A DNA stretch of 64,000 nt, from contig NZ_NGNS01000021.1 of NCBI RefSeq assembly GCF_002165625.1, positions 20,778 through 84,777 on the forward strand, written 5' to 3'. Shown here piece after piece: positions 55,451 through 64,000 of the stretch (the first letter of the stretch is position 1; each line of letters begins with the position of its first letter). The DNA comes from Neiella marina (GTDB lineage: Bacteria; Pseudomonadota; Gammaproteobacteria; Enterobacterales; Neiellaceae). The notes under the pieces are model-generated. The model made no database searches. It was not told where the DNA came from and saw only the letters and a list, made by a program, of their open reading frames with translations. The translations under genes and the position numbers were made by a program.

Positions 55451-56191
55451 ATGCAGGTTTTTGCCCATCGTGGCGCCAGTGGCGATAACCCCGAAAACAC
55501 CTTAATCGCCATTGAACGTGCCATTCAGTTTGACGCCGACGGCATCGAAATTGATGTTCAACTTGCCGATGATCAGGTCATGGTCTTCCATGACCGTTGG
55601 CTTCATCGCACCACTAATGGCATTGGCCGTTTGCGCGATGCCAGCTTCGAGCAGTTGCGACAGCTCAAAACCCATGGCGATCAACAAATTCCAACCTTAC
55701 TGGAAGTTCTCGACTGTATTCGAGGGCGATGCCAATTAAATGTTGAGCTTAAACACAAAGAAGTGGCAGGCCCGACACTCAACGCCCTCGACTTTGCTGT
55801 CGAGCAACTTGGCTTTGCCCCCGAGCAACTGATTGTCTCTAGCTTTCACCACCGTCTTCTGTCTGAGCTTCGATACAACTGGCCGCAATACAATTATGCC
55901 GGTCTAACGGCTAGTGTGCCGCTCGATCTGGCTGAGTTTGCTCAGCGAATTGGCTGTTCCGCAGTGCATATGGATGTTGCCAATCTCGACGATGATTTAA
56001 TCAAAGATGCGCATCGTCGTGGATTGCAAGTAAGGGTGTACACCGTCGACGAAGTCGACGATGTCATCGCTTTGCAAGCCCAGGGAGTGGATGGCATTTT
56101 CAGCAACTACCCAAGTCGAGCTATCGCCGCATTAAAGCCGAAAGAGCCCTCAGGAGAAAAAGCGACCCATGGCAGCGGGGTATCGACATGA
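55451..56191 (+). CDS. Glycerophosphodiester phosphodiesterase (UgpQ-like)
   Basis: A 246-residue TIM-barrel enzyme releasing glycerol-3-phosphate from lipid headgroup diesters. The N-terminal FAHRGASGDNPENTLIAIER has the catalytic His/Arg and the Glu, IEIDVQLADDQVMVFHDRWLHRTTNG holds the metal ligands and second His, and LNVELKHK and GVDGIFSNYPSR complete the GDPD set. No signal peptide, thus cytoplasmic like UgpQ. It follows the DASS gene by 22 bases and overlaps the next gene by 4. Confidence 0.93.
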   Translation: MQVFAHRGASGDNPENTLIAIERAIQFDADGIEIDVQLADDQVMVFHDRWLHRTTNGIGRLRDASFEQLRQLKTHGDQQIPTLLEVLDCIRGRCQLNVELKHKEVAGPTLNALDFAVEQLGFAPEQLIVSSFHHRLLSELRYNWPQYNYAGLTASVPLDLAEFAQRIGCSAVHMDVANLDDDLIKDAHRRGLQVRVYTVDEVDDVIALQAQGVDGIFSNYPSRAIAALKPKEPSGEKATHGSGVST

Positions 56192-56610
56192 GTTTACTCG
56201 ACGACTTCAAGCAGCAATGGGTAGGTGTGGTGAGCGTGTTTATTGCGGTCACGGCACTGGCGGCTAGCCAATATCGCAGCGATGTCACAGAACATAACCG
56301 TACCATAAGATTTGCTGCCTTTGAAATGCTCAGGGAGCTAGGAGCTCTGCAGCAGCTGGTCCATCAAACTCACTTCGGTGAGCAACCACCAACGGATTAC
56401 AACCTCCAAGGCTGGAATCATGTGCTGTTGATCCGAGACTTCAGCGTATTAATGCCATCTCCCGTGCCCCAGCACACGGAGCGGCTGTTTGCACAGTGGC
56501 AACAACACTGGTCGACTCTAGCAACGGATCGCGCCAGCAACGATGCCATCAGCCAACAGATTACCGCCACCCGCAATGCGGTCACTAAACAGGTAAAGGC
56601 GCTGGAGTAG
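56188..56610 (+). CDS. Hypothetical protein with N-terminal membrane helix
   Basis: A 140-residue protein. Residues about 10-28 (WVGVVSVFIAVTALAASQY) form one hydrophobic helix that could be an uncleaved signal anchor; the rest is a polar, helical periplasmic or cytoplasmic domain rich in Gln. I do not recognise a family. Its ATG overlaps the phosphodiesterase stop (ATGA), so the two are translated together. A 32-base direct repeat begins at its stop codon. Confidence 0.65.
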   Translation: MSLLDDFKQQWVGVVSVFIAVTALAASQYRSDVTEHNRTIRFAAFEMLRELGALQQLVHQTHFGEQPPTDYNLQGWNHVLLIRDFSVLMPSPVPQHTERLFAQWQQHWSTLATDRASNDAISQQITATRNAVTKQVKALE

Positions 56611-56639
56611 CTTTCAAACAGTTCACGGGACTTTTCAGG
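56608..56639 (+). repeat. Direct repeat, copy 1
   Basis: A 32-base unit beginning at the stop codon of the preceding gene (CTTTCAAACAGTTCACGGGA in its middle). 28 of 32 bases match the copy at 56809. Confidence 0.75.
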
Positions 56640-56685
56640 AGAGTTGCCAAAACGACGATTCTGAGTTAGAACCAGCTAATTCGCC

Positions 56686-56811
56686 ATGCTCGCCTATATC
56701 GATAGCAAAGCCAGCCATCAGCAACTATCGCTGACGCTGCAAGCCCATCCATGGGGCGCTCGGCAGCCCGCATCCATGCTGGCTGACGCACCGATACTCG
56801 CCGATGGCTAA
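56686..56811 (+). CDS. Doubtful 41-codon open frame between the repeats
   Basis: ATG CTC GCC TAT start, 41 sense codons and a TAA that also opens the second repeat. The product is unlike any family I know and has no good ribosome site. It could be a tail fragment of a lost gene, since both repeats begin at a stop codon. Reported as a possible remnant only. Confidence 0.2.
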   Translation: MLAYIDSKASHQQLSLTLQAHPWGARQPASMLADAPILADG

Positions 56812-56840
56812 CTTTCAAAAAGTTCACGGGGCTTTTCAGA
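56809..56840 (+). repeat. Direct repeat, copy 2
   Basis: Second copy of the 32-base unit, 201 bases after the first, again starting at a stop codon. In this copy AACTTT-CAA-AAAGTT forms a small perfect hairpin. It lies 11 bases from the 3' end of the convergent zinc-permease gene. Confidence 0.75.
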
Positions 56841-56850
56841 ATTACCAAAG

Positions 56851-57615
56851 CTAGACTGCGGTGACTTTGCGCTTGGCCAGCAGAGCAAACGCCAACGCGA
56901 CAATCGCTAAGCACCAGACTAACGTGGCACCGCTCGGCAGATCCCACCACGCCGAAATAAGCAATCCTGCGGCGTAGGCCAGTATCGACAAACCATAGGC
57001 GATCACTAATCGCTTGGCACCTGACGGCAAGCGATTGGTTGCCAAAGGCACCATGATCAAGCTGGCAAACACCAGATAGACGCCAACTAAATCAACCTCA
57101 CTGGTAATCGCAATAGCAAATATTGGATAAAACCAAATACCGTTTAACAGCGAGCGTTTCCACCACAGCAGCGCCAGCACCGCAACAACCACAATGCCAT
57201 GCCACGCGAGCATGTCCCAAGTCGCCCACAGAATTGAGCCTGACAAGGTTTGTTTTAGTAGTTCACCGCCATGGGGATCATGAGCCAGCACCAACAATCC
57301 CGCAGTAGCGGCAAGCACATAAAAGCAACCGATAATCGCTTCGAGCTCTTTTTGTAAATGCTTTTCCAATAGCGCGAGAAGCAATCCTGCAAACATGGCA
57401 AACACCACGGACAGCAAATACTCAACACCATGAAATGAATGCATCAAATGCAGCTGATGCGCAACCACAATGCCTAACGCGGCGACCTGCGCAATGGCCA
57501 AATCAATAAAGATAATGCCGCGACGCAACACCTGATAACCCAGCGGTACGTGGGTCGATACCACCAATAAACCGGCCACGAGGGCCGGTATCAGTATCGG
57601 CAATAACTCAACCAT
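56851..57615 (-). CDS. Metal ABC transporter permease (ZnuB-like)
   Basis: A 254-residue inner-membrane permease of the zinc/manganese ABC-3 family with about eight helices. VPLGYQVLRRGIIFIDLAIAQ is the conserved ABC-3 loop region, FHGVEYLLSVVFAMFAGLLLA follows, and VDLVGVYLVFASLIMVPLATN is the ATPase-contact end. It overlaps the binding-protein gene by 8 bases. No ATPase (ZnuC) gene is in this operon or the window, so it must use one encoded elsewhere or work unusually. Likely substrate zinc, from the His-rich neighbour. Confidence 0.87.
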   Translation of the reverse strand: MVELLPILIPALVAGLLVVSTHVPLGYQVLRRGIIFIDLAIAQVAALGIVVAHQLHLMHSFHGVEYLLSVVFAMFAGLLLALLEKHLQKELEAIIGCFYVLAATAGLLVLAHDPHGGELLKQTLSGSILWATWDMLAWHGIVVVAVLALLWWKRSLLNGIWFYPIFAIAITSEVDLVGVYLVFASLIMVPLATNRLPSGAKRLVIAYGLSILAYAAGLLISAWWDLPSGATLVWCLAIVALAFALLAKRKVTAV

Positions 57616-58525
57616 TGTTAGCTACCGAAGCCACAAGCTGATTGATAACCGTTTGATAAAGAGCAAACAAATCAATCAGCTCCTCCTTCTCTGGATCGGT
57701 ACTGTAAGGTAACTGCATTACCTCAGTACCCGTTTTGGAAGACAACCAGTCTGCGGCTTTGCCATCTTGATATGACGCGTAAATGATCAACTGGTAAGGC
57801 TGCTGTTTATGGAGGCTAACCAGAGATGCCAAATGGCCACTGGTTGGCGGCAAGCCAGGCTTGGGCTCTAAATCACCCACTTGCTCAATGCCCAACCAAT
57901 CGAACAAATATCGATAGCTGGTGTGGTATGCAACCACGGGCATGCCCTTTAAGGTGGATACCTGAGTCGCCCATTTGTCGCTGTGGGCCTGCCATCGTTG
58001 TGAAAATGAAGCAAAGCGCTGCTGGTATTGCTCCGAATTGGCAGGATCAATCACGACCAAGCGCTTGGCTAGCGCGTCAGCAATTAGCCCTATATTTACG
58101 GGGGACCAGTGGACATGAGGATTACCACTTGCGTGAACATCCCCCATGCTGCGGTCAACCTTATCGAGCACGTCTAACCGCTCGACTTGTTCTGCCGCAT
58201 AAAAAGCGCCCGGCCGACCGTCTCGAACCTTATTATTGTTAGCCCGCATTTGCAGTGCAGGTAACCAACCAATTTCGAGCTCGGAACCTGAGCAAACAAA
58301 CAAATCAGCACGACGAAGTTTGGCAATTAAACTCGGTCGAGCCTGTACATAGTGCGGATCCTGATAGGCCGTAGTAGCGCTGTATATATTGGCATCAGGC
58401 GCCAACTCTTTGGCTAATGACGCCCATTCCGGCTCACAAGCAAAAATATTCAGTGCCTGAGCAGGTGCTGCTGCACTGAGCAGCACCGTCAACGCAACAG
58501 CCCACACTTTAGAACATGTGCGCAC
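57608..58525 (-). CDS. Metal ABC transporter substrate-binding protein (ZnuA-like)
   Basis: A 305-residue periplasmic binding protein (family A1), signal peptide ending near APAQALN (residue 25). Metal-site residues are visible as His in DPHYVQARPS, His in GNPHVHWSPVN and His in VVAYHTSYRYLF, with an acidic residue expected in YASYQDGKAADW. The helical backbone linker and LDVLDKVDRSMGDVHASGNP are typical. The His-rich loop of ordinary ZnuA is nearly absent; instead a His-rich segment sits in the outer-membrane protein encoded just before it. Overlaps both neighbours, so one operon. Confidence 0.88.
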   Translation of the reverse strand: MRTCSKVWAVALTVLLSAAAPAQALNIFACEPEWASLAKELAPDANIYSATTAYQDPHYVQARPSLIAKLRRADLFVCSGSELEIGWLPALQMRANNNKVRDGRPGAFYAAEQVERLDVLDKVDRSMGDVHASGNPHVHWSPVNIGLIADALAKRLVVIDPANSEQYQQRFASFSQRWQAHSDKWATQVSTLKGMPVVAYHTSYRYLFDWLGIEQVGDLEPKPGLPPTSGHLASLVSLHKQQPYQLIIYASYQDGKAADWLSSKTGTEVMQLPYSTDPEKEELIDLFALYQTVINQLVASVANNG

Positions 58526-59837
58526 CGTGGTCTCCTATCGAAGTTGTGTATTGCAGAGTGAAGACATTGTCTTCTACGCCATCGGCTTGGCTCTCATCAC
58601 GAGTGTATTGGAATCGCAATAACGAGAAGTGAGAGAAGTTGTACTGCAACATGAAGTCATAGGCTTTTGGACTATCGAAGCCCTCTTCAGCATAGGCGTC
58701 ATCGACGTCAATTTCACTGTAACGAACGCCCGCTGCCCAATGTGGCGACCACTGATAAACCAACGAGGTATACCAGCCGGTGTTGTCCGCTTCAAACGCT
58801 TCCCACTCGCCGTGTTCTTCGTCGTGCTCTTCTTCCTCGTGCTCGTCATGGTCTTCGTGGAACACAGAGCCATCTTCGTCAACCTTGATCCACTCGGTCT
58901 GCCATGTCACCGACTGATACTTGTAGTTGCCGCCCGGCGCCCACTTCAATACAAAGTCAGCGACATAAAAGTCTTTGTCACCGTCGAATTCACAGAAAGC
59001 AGGACCTGCTTCATGTTCCTCATGGTCGTCGTGATCATCATGATCATCGTGGTCGTCATGATGCTCGTCGTGCTCATCATGCTCTTCGTGGTCATCATGG
59101 TCATGCTCATCGCCATGGCTATGATCATGGCTCGAGCAGTGGTCCGGATCGACATCGGTCTTCATCCAAGCTAGGCCACCTTGCCAGCTTAAGCTTTCGC
59201 TTATGTCATCACCAATCTTCGAGTACACCACATGGCTACCGACAGTATCTCCCGATGCTGCCGGGAATTGACCGCCCTTAAAAGCTTCAACACCAAACTC
59301 CAGATACAAATCAGTCGGCGCGACCCAATTCAAGCGAACACCATCGTCATAATAATGACGACCAAGCAAGCCACGGTAAGCTATCGGGCGGTCGGCATAG
59401 TAATCAGTGTGGGTATGTTTGGCATTTAGGTAGCCAACATTGGACATAAAACGACCAGCGCGAATCGCCAAGCCATGTGGTAAGCCCATGGTTTGAATAA
59501 AGGCCTCTTCCAACTCAACTTCAGTCTCACCATCGTGGTCTTCAAGTACCACGGTCATCTTGCCGTAGATCATGTCATCCGCGGCACCAGATACGGCGAG
59601 CTCGGAATGATCAAGCCAAAAACCATCTTGCGGGCCTGACGCGTGGTCACCATCAATTGGCAAACCTGAGATACCAGTGAAATCTTCATCACGAGATGTG
59701 AAGCCACCATTTAAAATTGCGCTAAGGTTGATGTTATTCAATCCTGACTTAGCTTCTTCTTCAGCGGTAGCAGGAGCAGCAGATACGGCAAGCGCAGCAG
59801 CAATCGCTGTTGCCAGAACAGTAGTGGATTTATGCAT
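58509..59837 (-). CDS. Outer-membrane porin-like protein with a His/Asp-rich loop
   Basis: A 442-residue beta-barrel protein: signal peptide (AAPATAEEEA), an N-terminal strand pair, porin-like repeats (HGLAIRAGRFMSNVGYLNAK, GVRLNWVAPTDLYLEFGVEA) and a terminal strand ending HMF. Residues about 225-275 form an extremely His/Asp-rich loop (DNA about 58995-59150), with a second smaller His/Glu-rich segment (58790-58860). These probably collect zinc at the cell surface. It resembles zinc-regulated outer-membrane proteins of other marine Gammaproteobacteria. The ATG at 59837 has GGGAG upstream; the frame opens at 59858. First of porin-znuA-znuB. Confidence 0.85.
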   Translation of the reverse strand: MHKSTTVLATAIAAALAVSAAPATAEEEAKSGLNNINLSAILNGGFTSRDEDFTGISGLPIDGDHASGPQDGFWLDHSELAVSGAADDMIYGKMTVVLEDHDGETEVELEEAFIQTMGLPHGLAIRAGRFMSNVGYLNAKHTHTDYYADRPIAYRGLLGRHYYDDGVRLNWVAPTDLYLEFGVEAFKGGQFPAASGDTVGSHVVYSKIGDDISESLSWQGGLAWMKTDVDPDHCSSHDHSHGDEHDHDDHEEHDEHDEHHDDHDDHDDHDDHEEHEAGPAFCEFDGDKDFYVADFVLKWAPGGNYKYQSVTWQTEWIKVDEDGSVFHEDHDEHEEEEHDEEHGEWEAFEADNTGWYTSLVYQWSPHWAAGVRYSEIDVDDAYAEEGFDSPKAYDFMLQYNFSHFSLLRFQYTRDESQADGVEDNVFTLQYTTSIGDHGAHMF

Positions 59838-59917
59838 TGTGGTTCTCCCAAAGCACAACGACTCATCCCGTCGTTGTGAGCATATTTTTAGTTAGGTTTT
59901 TTGATTAAAAATAAGTG

Positions 59918-60220
59918 CTAGAAAATAGCTGGGGGGCCGCGACAACAGGTGTTAAAGGTTGGCGCCAGCGGTTTGGAACGAACAATGCGAACACGCTTTG
60001 CCAGGCTGATCAAACAGCAAATGGCAATTAACGCAGAAGAAGTGGTAGAAACAGCGACTGAATACTGCGCCAAACACAGAGTACACACCACATGCTGCTC
60101 ATCCTCCTCATGGAGGTGCTCAGCACTATGCCAGCTTGCGGCAACCTGCAAACCAAGCACAGCAACCACCAGCAAGACCAACAGGCCAGCCCGGTAGTTT
60201 GGTGTAATCCGTAGCAACAT
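59918..60220 (-). CDS. Small Cys/His membrane protein, possible zinc-uptake accessory
   Basis: A 100-residue protein with a membrane helix (GLLVLLVVAVLGLQVAASWH), then HSAEHLHEEDEQHVVCTLCL, which places four His and a CxxC in close range, a second hydrophobic segment with CC, and a C-terminal NTCCRGP. The layout suits metal binding. Small proteins of this kind are annotated next to zinc ABC genes in Alteromonadales as uptake-system chaperones; I give that as a likely match from memory. It lies 80 bases upstream of the porin gene on the same strand and is probably co-regulated. Confidence 0.65.
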   Translation of the reverse strand: MLLRITPNYRAGLLVLLVVAVLGLQVAASWHSAEHLHEEDEQHVVCTLCLAQYSVAVSTTSSALIAICCLISLAKRVRIVRSKPLAPTFNTCCRGPPAIF

Positions 60221-60266
60221 TGAATAATCAGTCTGTTATGTGAACTGAGTCATGCTAAAGCCAACC

Positions 60267-60280
60267 TTGAACTTAATCAA
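60267..60280 (+). promoter_or_regulatory. FNR-like site upstream of frdA
   Basis: TTGAACTTAATCAA matches TTGAT-N4-ATCAA at nine of ten positions. It lies 286 bases before the frdA start within a 345-base gap that holds no gene. Its distance is large, so it may serve a far promoter or be chance; anaerobic FNR control of frd is usual. Confidence 0.4.
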
Positions 60281-60565
60281 TGACAAAAATAAGACATTTT
60301 GTTAACCAAAGAGCAAATCACTAAGCCACAAGTAGCGGCATTGGCTACACTGTGCTGGTGCCATTTGGGGACAATCTGACGCGCCTATTTGCGAGCTAAC
60401 AATTGCAGTAAAAATGCAACAACCACCTATAGTTAACAACTCTGGTAGCGCCCCATCACAACTGCTGGAAAAAAAGATCAAGATCAACCTATATTCAGGT
60501 GCGTATCAGTACCATCAGGACAACCCTACAACAATTAAATTGAGCCAGTTCTTGGGAGAACTTAA

Positions 60566-62353
60566 GTGGACATAATCACAACCGATATCGCGATTGTCGG
60601 TGCCGGTGGTGGTGGCTTGCGCGCCGCCATTGCTGCTGCCGAAAAATATCCAGATTCGAGTATTGCCCTGGTTTCCAAAGTCTACCCCATGCGCAGCCAC
60701 ACGGTTGCTGCAGAAGGGGGTTCGGCAGCGGTCGTGCAGGATCACGATACCCTTGATAATCATTTCAATGACACAGTCGCTGGCGGCGACTGGTTATGCG
60801 ACCAAAATGTGGTTGAGTATTTCGTTGAAAATTCGAAAAAAGAAATGCTGCAACTGGAGCACTGGGGCTGCCCTTGGAGCCGCAAAGAAAGCGGACATAT
60901 CAACGTCCGTGCGTTTGGTGGTATGAAAATTGAGCGGACATGGTTTGCTGCCGATAAAACTGGCTTCCACATGCTCCACACGCTATTCCAGACCTCGACC
61001 AAGTACGACAACATCATCCGTTATGACGAATTTTTCTGCCATGACTTGATCGTTGAGGATGGTCAAGTCAAAGGTTTGGTGATGATTAACCTAGCCGAAG
61101 GCACCTATCACCTTATTCGCGCCAAGTCAGTCATTTTAGCCACCGGTGGTGCAGGTCGCGTCTATCGCTATAACACCAACGGTGGCATTGTCACCGGCGA
61201 TGGCATGGCGCTGGCTTACCGTCATGGCGTGGCATTGCGGGATATGGAATTTGTTCAATATCACCCAACCGCCCTTCCCGGCACCGGTATTTTAATGACC
61301 GAAGGTTGTCGCGGAGAAGGTGGCATCATGGTCAATAAAGATGGCTATCGCTACCTGCAAGACTATGGCATGGGGCCAGAAACGCCACTCGGCGAACCGA
61401 AAAACAAATACATGGAGCTGGGTCCCCGGGACCGTGTCTCTCAGGCCTTCTGGCATGAAGAGAAAAAAGGCAACATGATTGATTCCAAGTGGGGCATGGT
61501 CAGCCACCTAGACCTACGTCACTTGGGTGAAGAGAAAATCAACGAGCGGCTGCCATTTATTCGTGAGTTAGCCAAAGCCTATGTTGGTGTCGACCCGGTC
61601 CATGAACCTATCCCTGTGCGACCCACTGTGCACTACACCATGGGTGGCATTTACGTCGATCCAAACTGTGAAACCACAGTCAAAGGTTTATTCGCCATTG
61701 GAGAGTGTGCTAGCTCGGGCTTGCACGGTGCCAACCGATTGGGTTCAAACTCGCTGGCAGAGTTAGCTGTGCTGGGTCGAGTGGCCGGTGAAAACGCCGG
61801 CGCTCGAGCACTCGAAGTCGACCACATTAGTGAAGCGGATGCCATCGCGCAGGCGGAAGCATCGATTGCTGTAGCAGAAGCGATTCGGAGTCAATCCAAC
61901 GGCACCGAAAGACTGGGCGACTTACGTCAACAGTTGATCGAAACGATGGAGCGCGGCGTTGGCATTTATCGTGAAGAAGGGTTAATGCAAACCGCTATCG
62001 AAGAGCTTAAAGATCTGCGCGAGCGCTTGGGTAACCTTAAATTAGACGACGCATCAACGGTCTTTAATACCGAATGGCTCAATGCGATCGAGTTCGGCTA
62101 TATGCTCGACATCGCAACGGTAATGGCTCACTCAGCCATTAACCGTAAAGAATCACGTGGCTCTCATCAACGCTTAGATGGCTATGAAAAGCGTGATGAT
62201 GAAAACTACCTAAAGCACACATTGGCGTTCTATCGTGAAGGCGGCATCCCAGATATTCAATATCAAGATGTGGTGATCACCAAATCACAACCCAAAGAGC
62301 GCGTCTATGGTGCCGCCGCCGAAGCGCAAGAGAAAGAAGGAGGTGCGAAATGA
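60566..62353 (+). CDS. frdA: Fumarate reductase flavoprotein subunit
   Basis: A 595-residue catalytic subunit that reduces fumarate to succinate. [20 protein letters not shown] is the FAD-binding start and [14 protein letters not shown] contains His45, the covalent-FAD residue. [20 protein letters not shown] and [20 protein letters not shown] are substrate and FAD motifs, and [13 protein letters not shown] carries active-site residues. It starts with GTG at 60566, seven bases after GGGAG. Its stop overlaps the frdB ATG. Together with frdBCD it forms a four-subunit menaquinol:fumarate reductase of the E. coli type. Confidence 0.95.
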   Translation: MDIITTDIAIVGAGGGGLRAAIAAAEKYPDSSIALVSKVYPMRSHTVAAEGGSAAVVQDHDTLDNHFNDTVAGGDWLCDQNVVEYFVENSKKEMLQLEHWGCPWSRKESGHINVRAFGGMKIERTWFAADKTGFHMLHTLFQTSTKYDNIIRYDEFFCHDLIVEDGQVKGLVMINLAEGTYHLIRAKSVILATGGAGRVYRYNTNGGIVTGDGMALAYRHGVALRDMEFVQYHPTALPGTGILMTEGCRGEGGIMVNKDGYRYLQDYGMGPETPLGEPKNKYMELGPRDRVSQAFWHEEKKGNMIDSKWGMVSHLDLRHLGEEKINERLPFIRELAKAYVGVDPVHEPIPVRPTVHYTMGGIYVDPNCETTVKGLFAIGECASSGLHGANRLGSNSLAELAVLGRVAGENAGARALEVDHISEADAIAQAEASIAVAEAIRSQSNGTERLGDLRQQLIETMERGVGIYREEGLMQTAIEELKDLRERLGNLKLDDASTVFNTEWLNAIEFGYMLDIATVMAHSAINRKESRGSHQRLDGYEKRDDENYLKHTLAFYREGGIPDIQYQDVVITKSQPKERVYGAAAEAQEKEGGAK

Positions 62354-63096
62354 GTAGCGCAATGATGCGCGTCTCGGTCCAGCGTTATCGCCCGGAGCAA
62401 GACGACGCCCCCTTCATGCAGGAGTTTGAAGTACCGTATGCCGACGATATGTCGATCATCGATGCCCTGCATTACATAAAAGATAACCTTGATGGCACCT
62501 TAAGCTATCGTTGGTCATGCCGCATGGCAATTTGTGGCTCATGTGGTTACATGGTTAACGGTGTGCCCAAACTTGGCTGTAAAACCTTCCTTCGTGACTA
62601 TCTGAACACTGGCATCACGGTCGAGTCGCTGGCCAACTTCCCGATCGAACGAGACTTAGTTGCCGACATTGGTGACTTTGTTGAAAAGCTGGAAGAAATC
62701 AAGCCATACATTATTCGCCAAGATGCCGTATCGGTTGAAGATGGCGAGCACCTACAAACACCAGCGCAGCTGACTCGATACCGCCAGTACAGCCTCTGTA
62801 TTAACTGCGGTTTGTGCTACGCCGCTTGCCCTCAATATGGCTTGAACAATGAGTTTATGGGCCCCGCTGCATTAACACTGTTACATCGCTACAACCAAGA
62901 CTCGCGCGACCAAGGCCGTGAAGAGCGGATCGATATCGTCAATGCAGAGGAAGGCGTATGGGGCTGTACCTTCGTTGGCTACTGCTCCGAAGTGTGTCCA
63001 AAAGGTGTCGATCCGGCATCCGCGATCCAGCAAGGCAAAGTCGAGAGCAGCACAGACTTTGTGATGTCCAAACTTCGTCCACGGAGGTCATCATGA
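62350..63096 (+). CDS. frdB: Fumarate reductase iron-sulfur subunit
   Basis: A 248-residue electron-transfer subunit with three clusters: [2Fe-2S] ligands in [16 protein letters not shown] plus the later Cys in LGCKTF, and the [4Fe-4S]/[3Fe-4S] sets in [12 protein letters not shown] and [17 protein letters not shown]. Spacing follows E. coli FrdB. Its ATG overlaps the frdA stop by 4 bases and its stop overlaps the frdC start (ATGA). Confidence 0.95.
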   Translation: MSSAMMRVSVQRYRPEQDDAPFMQEFEVPYADDMSIIDALHYIKDNLDGTLSYRWSCRMAICGSCGYMVNGVPKLGCKTFLRDYLNTGITVESLANFPIERDLVADIGDFVEKLEEIKPYIIRQDAVSVEDGEHLQTPAQLTRYRQYSLCINCGLCYAACPQYGLNNEFMGPAALTLLHRYNQDSRDQGREERIDIVNAEEGVWGCTFVGYCSEVCPKGVDPASAIQQGKVESSTDFVMSKLRPRRSS

Positions 63097-63494
63097 GTAA
63101 GCGCAAACCTTATGTAAAACCGATGCCAGCCAATTGGTTCATGGCTAACAGGTTCCATACGCTGTATATGCTTCGTGAAGGAACCAGTGTTTTCGTTGGC
63201 CTCTATTCACTGATTATGTTGTGGGGCTTGGCCGCACTAGTGAAAGGCGAAGCGGCTTGGAATAGCTGGCTTGGACACATGGAAAATCCAATCTACATTG
63301 GCTTCCATTTGGTGGCATTAGTGGCCTGTTTATATCACGCCATCACTTGGTTTTCATTGGCACCGAAAGCCATGCACCTGCAAAAAGGCGATCAAAAAAT
63401 CAGCGATAAACCCGTGGTTGTCGGCCACTACGTCGCGTTTGTGATTGCTACCGTGGTCATTATTGGATTTGTCGCTTGGGGAGGTGCCGCATGA
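63093..63494 (+). CDS. frdC: Fumarate reductase membrane anchor subunit C
   Basis: A 133-residue anchor with three helices ([59 protein letters not shown]). The N-terminal [13 protein letters not shown] is the FrdC signature, and the charged pair around Lys/Glu in REGTSVF matches the quinone-site region. The ATG at 63093 overlaps the frdB stop. Confidence 0.94.
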   Translation: MSKRKPYVKPMPANWFMANRFHTLYMLREGTSVFVGLYSLIMLWGLAALVKGEAAWNSWLGHMENPIYIGFHLVALVACLYHAITWFSLAPKAMHLQKGDQKISDKPVVVGHYVAFVIATVVIIGFVAWGGAA

Positions 63495-63853
63495 GTAAGT
63501 CAGGCAAAACATACCATCGTGCCGATGAGCCTATTTTTTGGGGTTTGTTTGGTGCTGGCGGCGTGGTTGCTGCGTTTGCAACACCTGCGCTAATTCTTAT
63601 CACTGGTATTCTGGTACCGCTTGGCGTTTTGCAGCTCGATTATGCCAGCGTCAATGCCTTTGCCAATAACTGGTTTGGCAAGCTCATTCTGCTTGCGGTG
63701 ATCGCCTTTCCAATGTGGCACGCCTGCCATCGGATATTCCATGCCATGCATGACTTGAAGATTGATACCGCCCGCGGCTTCTTCAAATTGTTCTGGTATG
63801 GCATGGCCTTTGTGGTATCAATCGCAGCTGCCGCTTACCTGATTGCTATCTAG
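63491..63853 (+). CDS. frdD: Fumarate reductase membrane anchor subunit D
   Basis: A 120-residue anchor with three helices ([59 protein letters not shown]). The motif [15 protein letters not shown] is the FrdD quinone-side region. ATG overlaps the frdC stop (ATGA). A terminator-like hairpin, perhaps inside an inserted element, follows. Confidence 0.94.
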   Translation: MSKSGKTYHRADEPIFWGLFGAGGVVAAFATPALILITGILVPLGVLQLDYASVNAFANNWFGKLILLAVIAFPMWHACHRIFHAMHDLKIDTARGFFKLFWYGMAFVVSIAAAAYLIAI

Positions 63854-63895
63854 TAAGAGCTGCGTATCAGGATCAAAAAAGCCACCGCTATCTGG

Positions 63896-64000
63896 CTGTC
63901 TCTTATACACAAATCCCCGCTAAGCAATTGGCGGGGATTTTTTTGAACTTTTTCCGTTAACTTCGATCTGATCTCCACACTACTTTTTGGGGAGTATCAT
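63896..64000. mobile_element. Probable terminal end of an IS4/IS50-type insertion sequence, continuing past the window
   Basis: CTGTCTCTTATACACA at 63896-63911 equals the first 16 bases of the Tn5 mosaic end and is close to the IS50 outside end. It lies 43 bases after frdD and is followed by a hairpin and unannotated sequence to the window edge. IS4-family ends of this group share this start, so an element probably begins here and runs rightward. No transposase frame can be confirmed in the 100 bases left. An adapter artefact is the alternative. Confidence 0.5.
63911..63944. terminator. Terminator-like hairpin after frdD
   Basis: A 10-bp perfect stem AAATCCCCGC / GCGGGGATTT with a 10-nt loop and a T-run to 63944 on the plus strand. 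It may end the frd message or be part of the insertion element that appears to start at 63896. Confidence 0.8.

Noticed and set aside
58900..59180. Dense short repeats and several long open frames on the plus strand that could suggest a CRISPR or tandem-repeat locus
   Set aside because: The repeats are His/Asp codons (CAT, CAC, GAT, GAC) of the metal-binding loop in the minus-strand porin gene; there are no spacers or fixed repeat length.
59838..60566. Zur box for the zinc operon
   Set aside because: I looked for a GTTAT/ATAAC-type palindrome before the porin and the small Cys/His gene and saw none convincing.

Overview
The window looks like chromosome from a marine, agar-degrading gammaproteobacterium, probably Alteromonadales or a close relative. 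The evidence is an L-anhydrogalactose/galactose catabolic locus, two Cys-type sulfatases, a large TonB-dependent receptor, a four-subunit fumarate reductase, MaoP, and housekeeping genes (orn, rsgA, psd, pfkA) of gammaproteobacterial type. The genus cannot be fixed from the sequence alone.

Layout. 0-5.5 kb: an AraC regulator, a DUF3016 protein, a DJ-1/PfpI-like secreted protein and two tandem sulfatases. 5.7-7.2 kb: a membrane-embedded AraC-type regulator divergent from the sulfatases. 7.2-10.2 kb: a minus-strand set of redox/detoxification genes (mdaB, an AhpD/CMD-like protein, a glutathione transferase, a DsbA-fold oxidoreductase) divergent from an HxlR regulator. 10.3-14.1 kb: a secreted protein of unknown role and a fused ammonium-transporter/chemoreceptor. 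14.2-41.1 kb: the agar-sugar locus. 41.2-43.5 kb: SPFH, NfeD and polyphosphate glucokinase. 43.5-50 kb: housekeeping genes and three identical tRNA-Gly(GCC) genes. 49.9-53.7 kb: a PEP-CTERM-like protein beside a large TPR protein. 54-56.6 kb: a DASS transporter and a glycerophosphodiesterase. 56.8-60.2 kb: a zinc-type uptake set with a His-rich outer-membrane protein. 60.6-63.9 kb: frdABCD, followed by what looks like the end of an IS4/IS50-type element running out of the window.

How the sugar locus works (inferred from families). Oligosaccharides cross the outer membrane through the TonB receptor and the inner membrane through a LacY-type and a sugar-porter-type MFS carrier. The GH117 enzyme splits neoagarobiose into D-galactose and 3,6-anhydro-L-galactose, and the GH2 enzyme removes beta-galactose from agaro-oligosaccharides. 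Galactose enters the Leloir pathway (galM, galE, galT, galK). Anhydrogalactose is oxidised by the aldehyde dehydrogenase and opened by the cycloisomerase to 2-keto-3-deoxy-L-galactonate. A Zn-alcohol dehydrogenase plus a mannitol-dehydrogenase-family or Ldh-family reductase probably inverts C5. A PfkB kinase and an Eda-type aldolase then yield pyruvate and glyceraldehyde-3-phosphate. No agarase lies in the window.

Regulation. A palindrome of type ATTGGT-NN-ACCAAT recurs in front of nearly every unit of this locus and beside a GntR/FCD regulator gene. Its core matches the known ExuR/UxuR operator core TTGGTATACCAA, so the locus reads as one locally repressed regulon. A CRP-like site also lies at the aldehyde dehydrogenase promoter.
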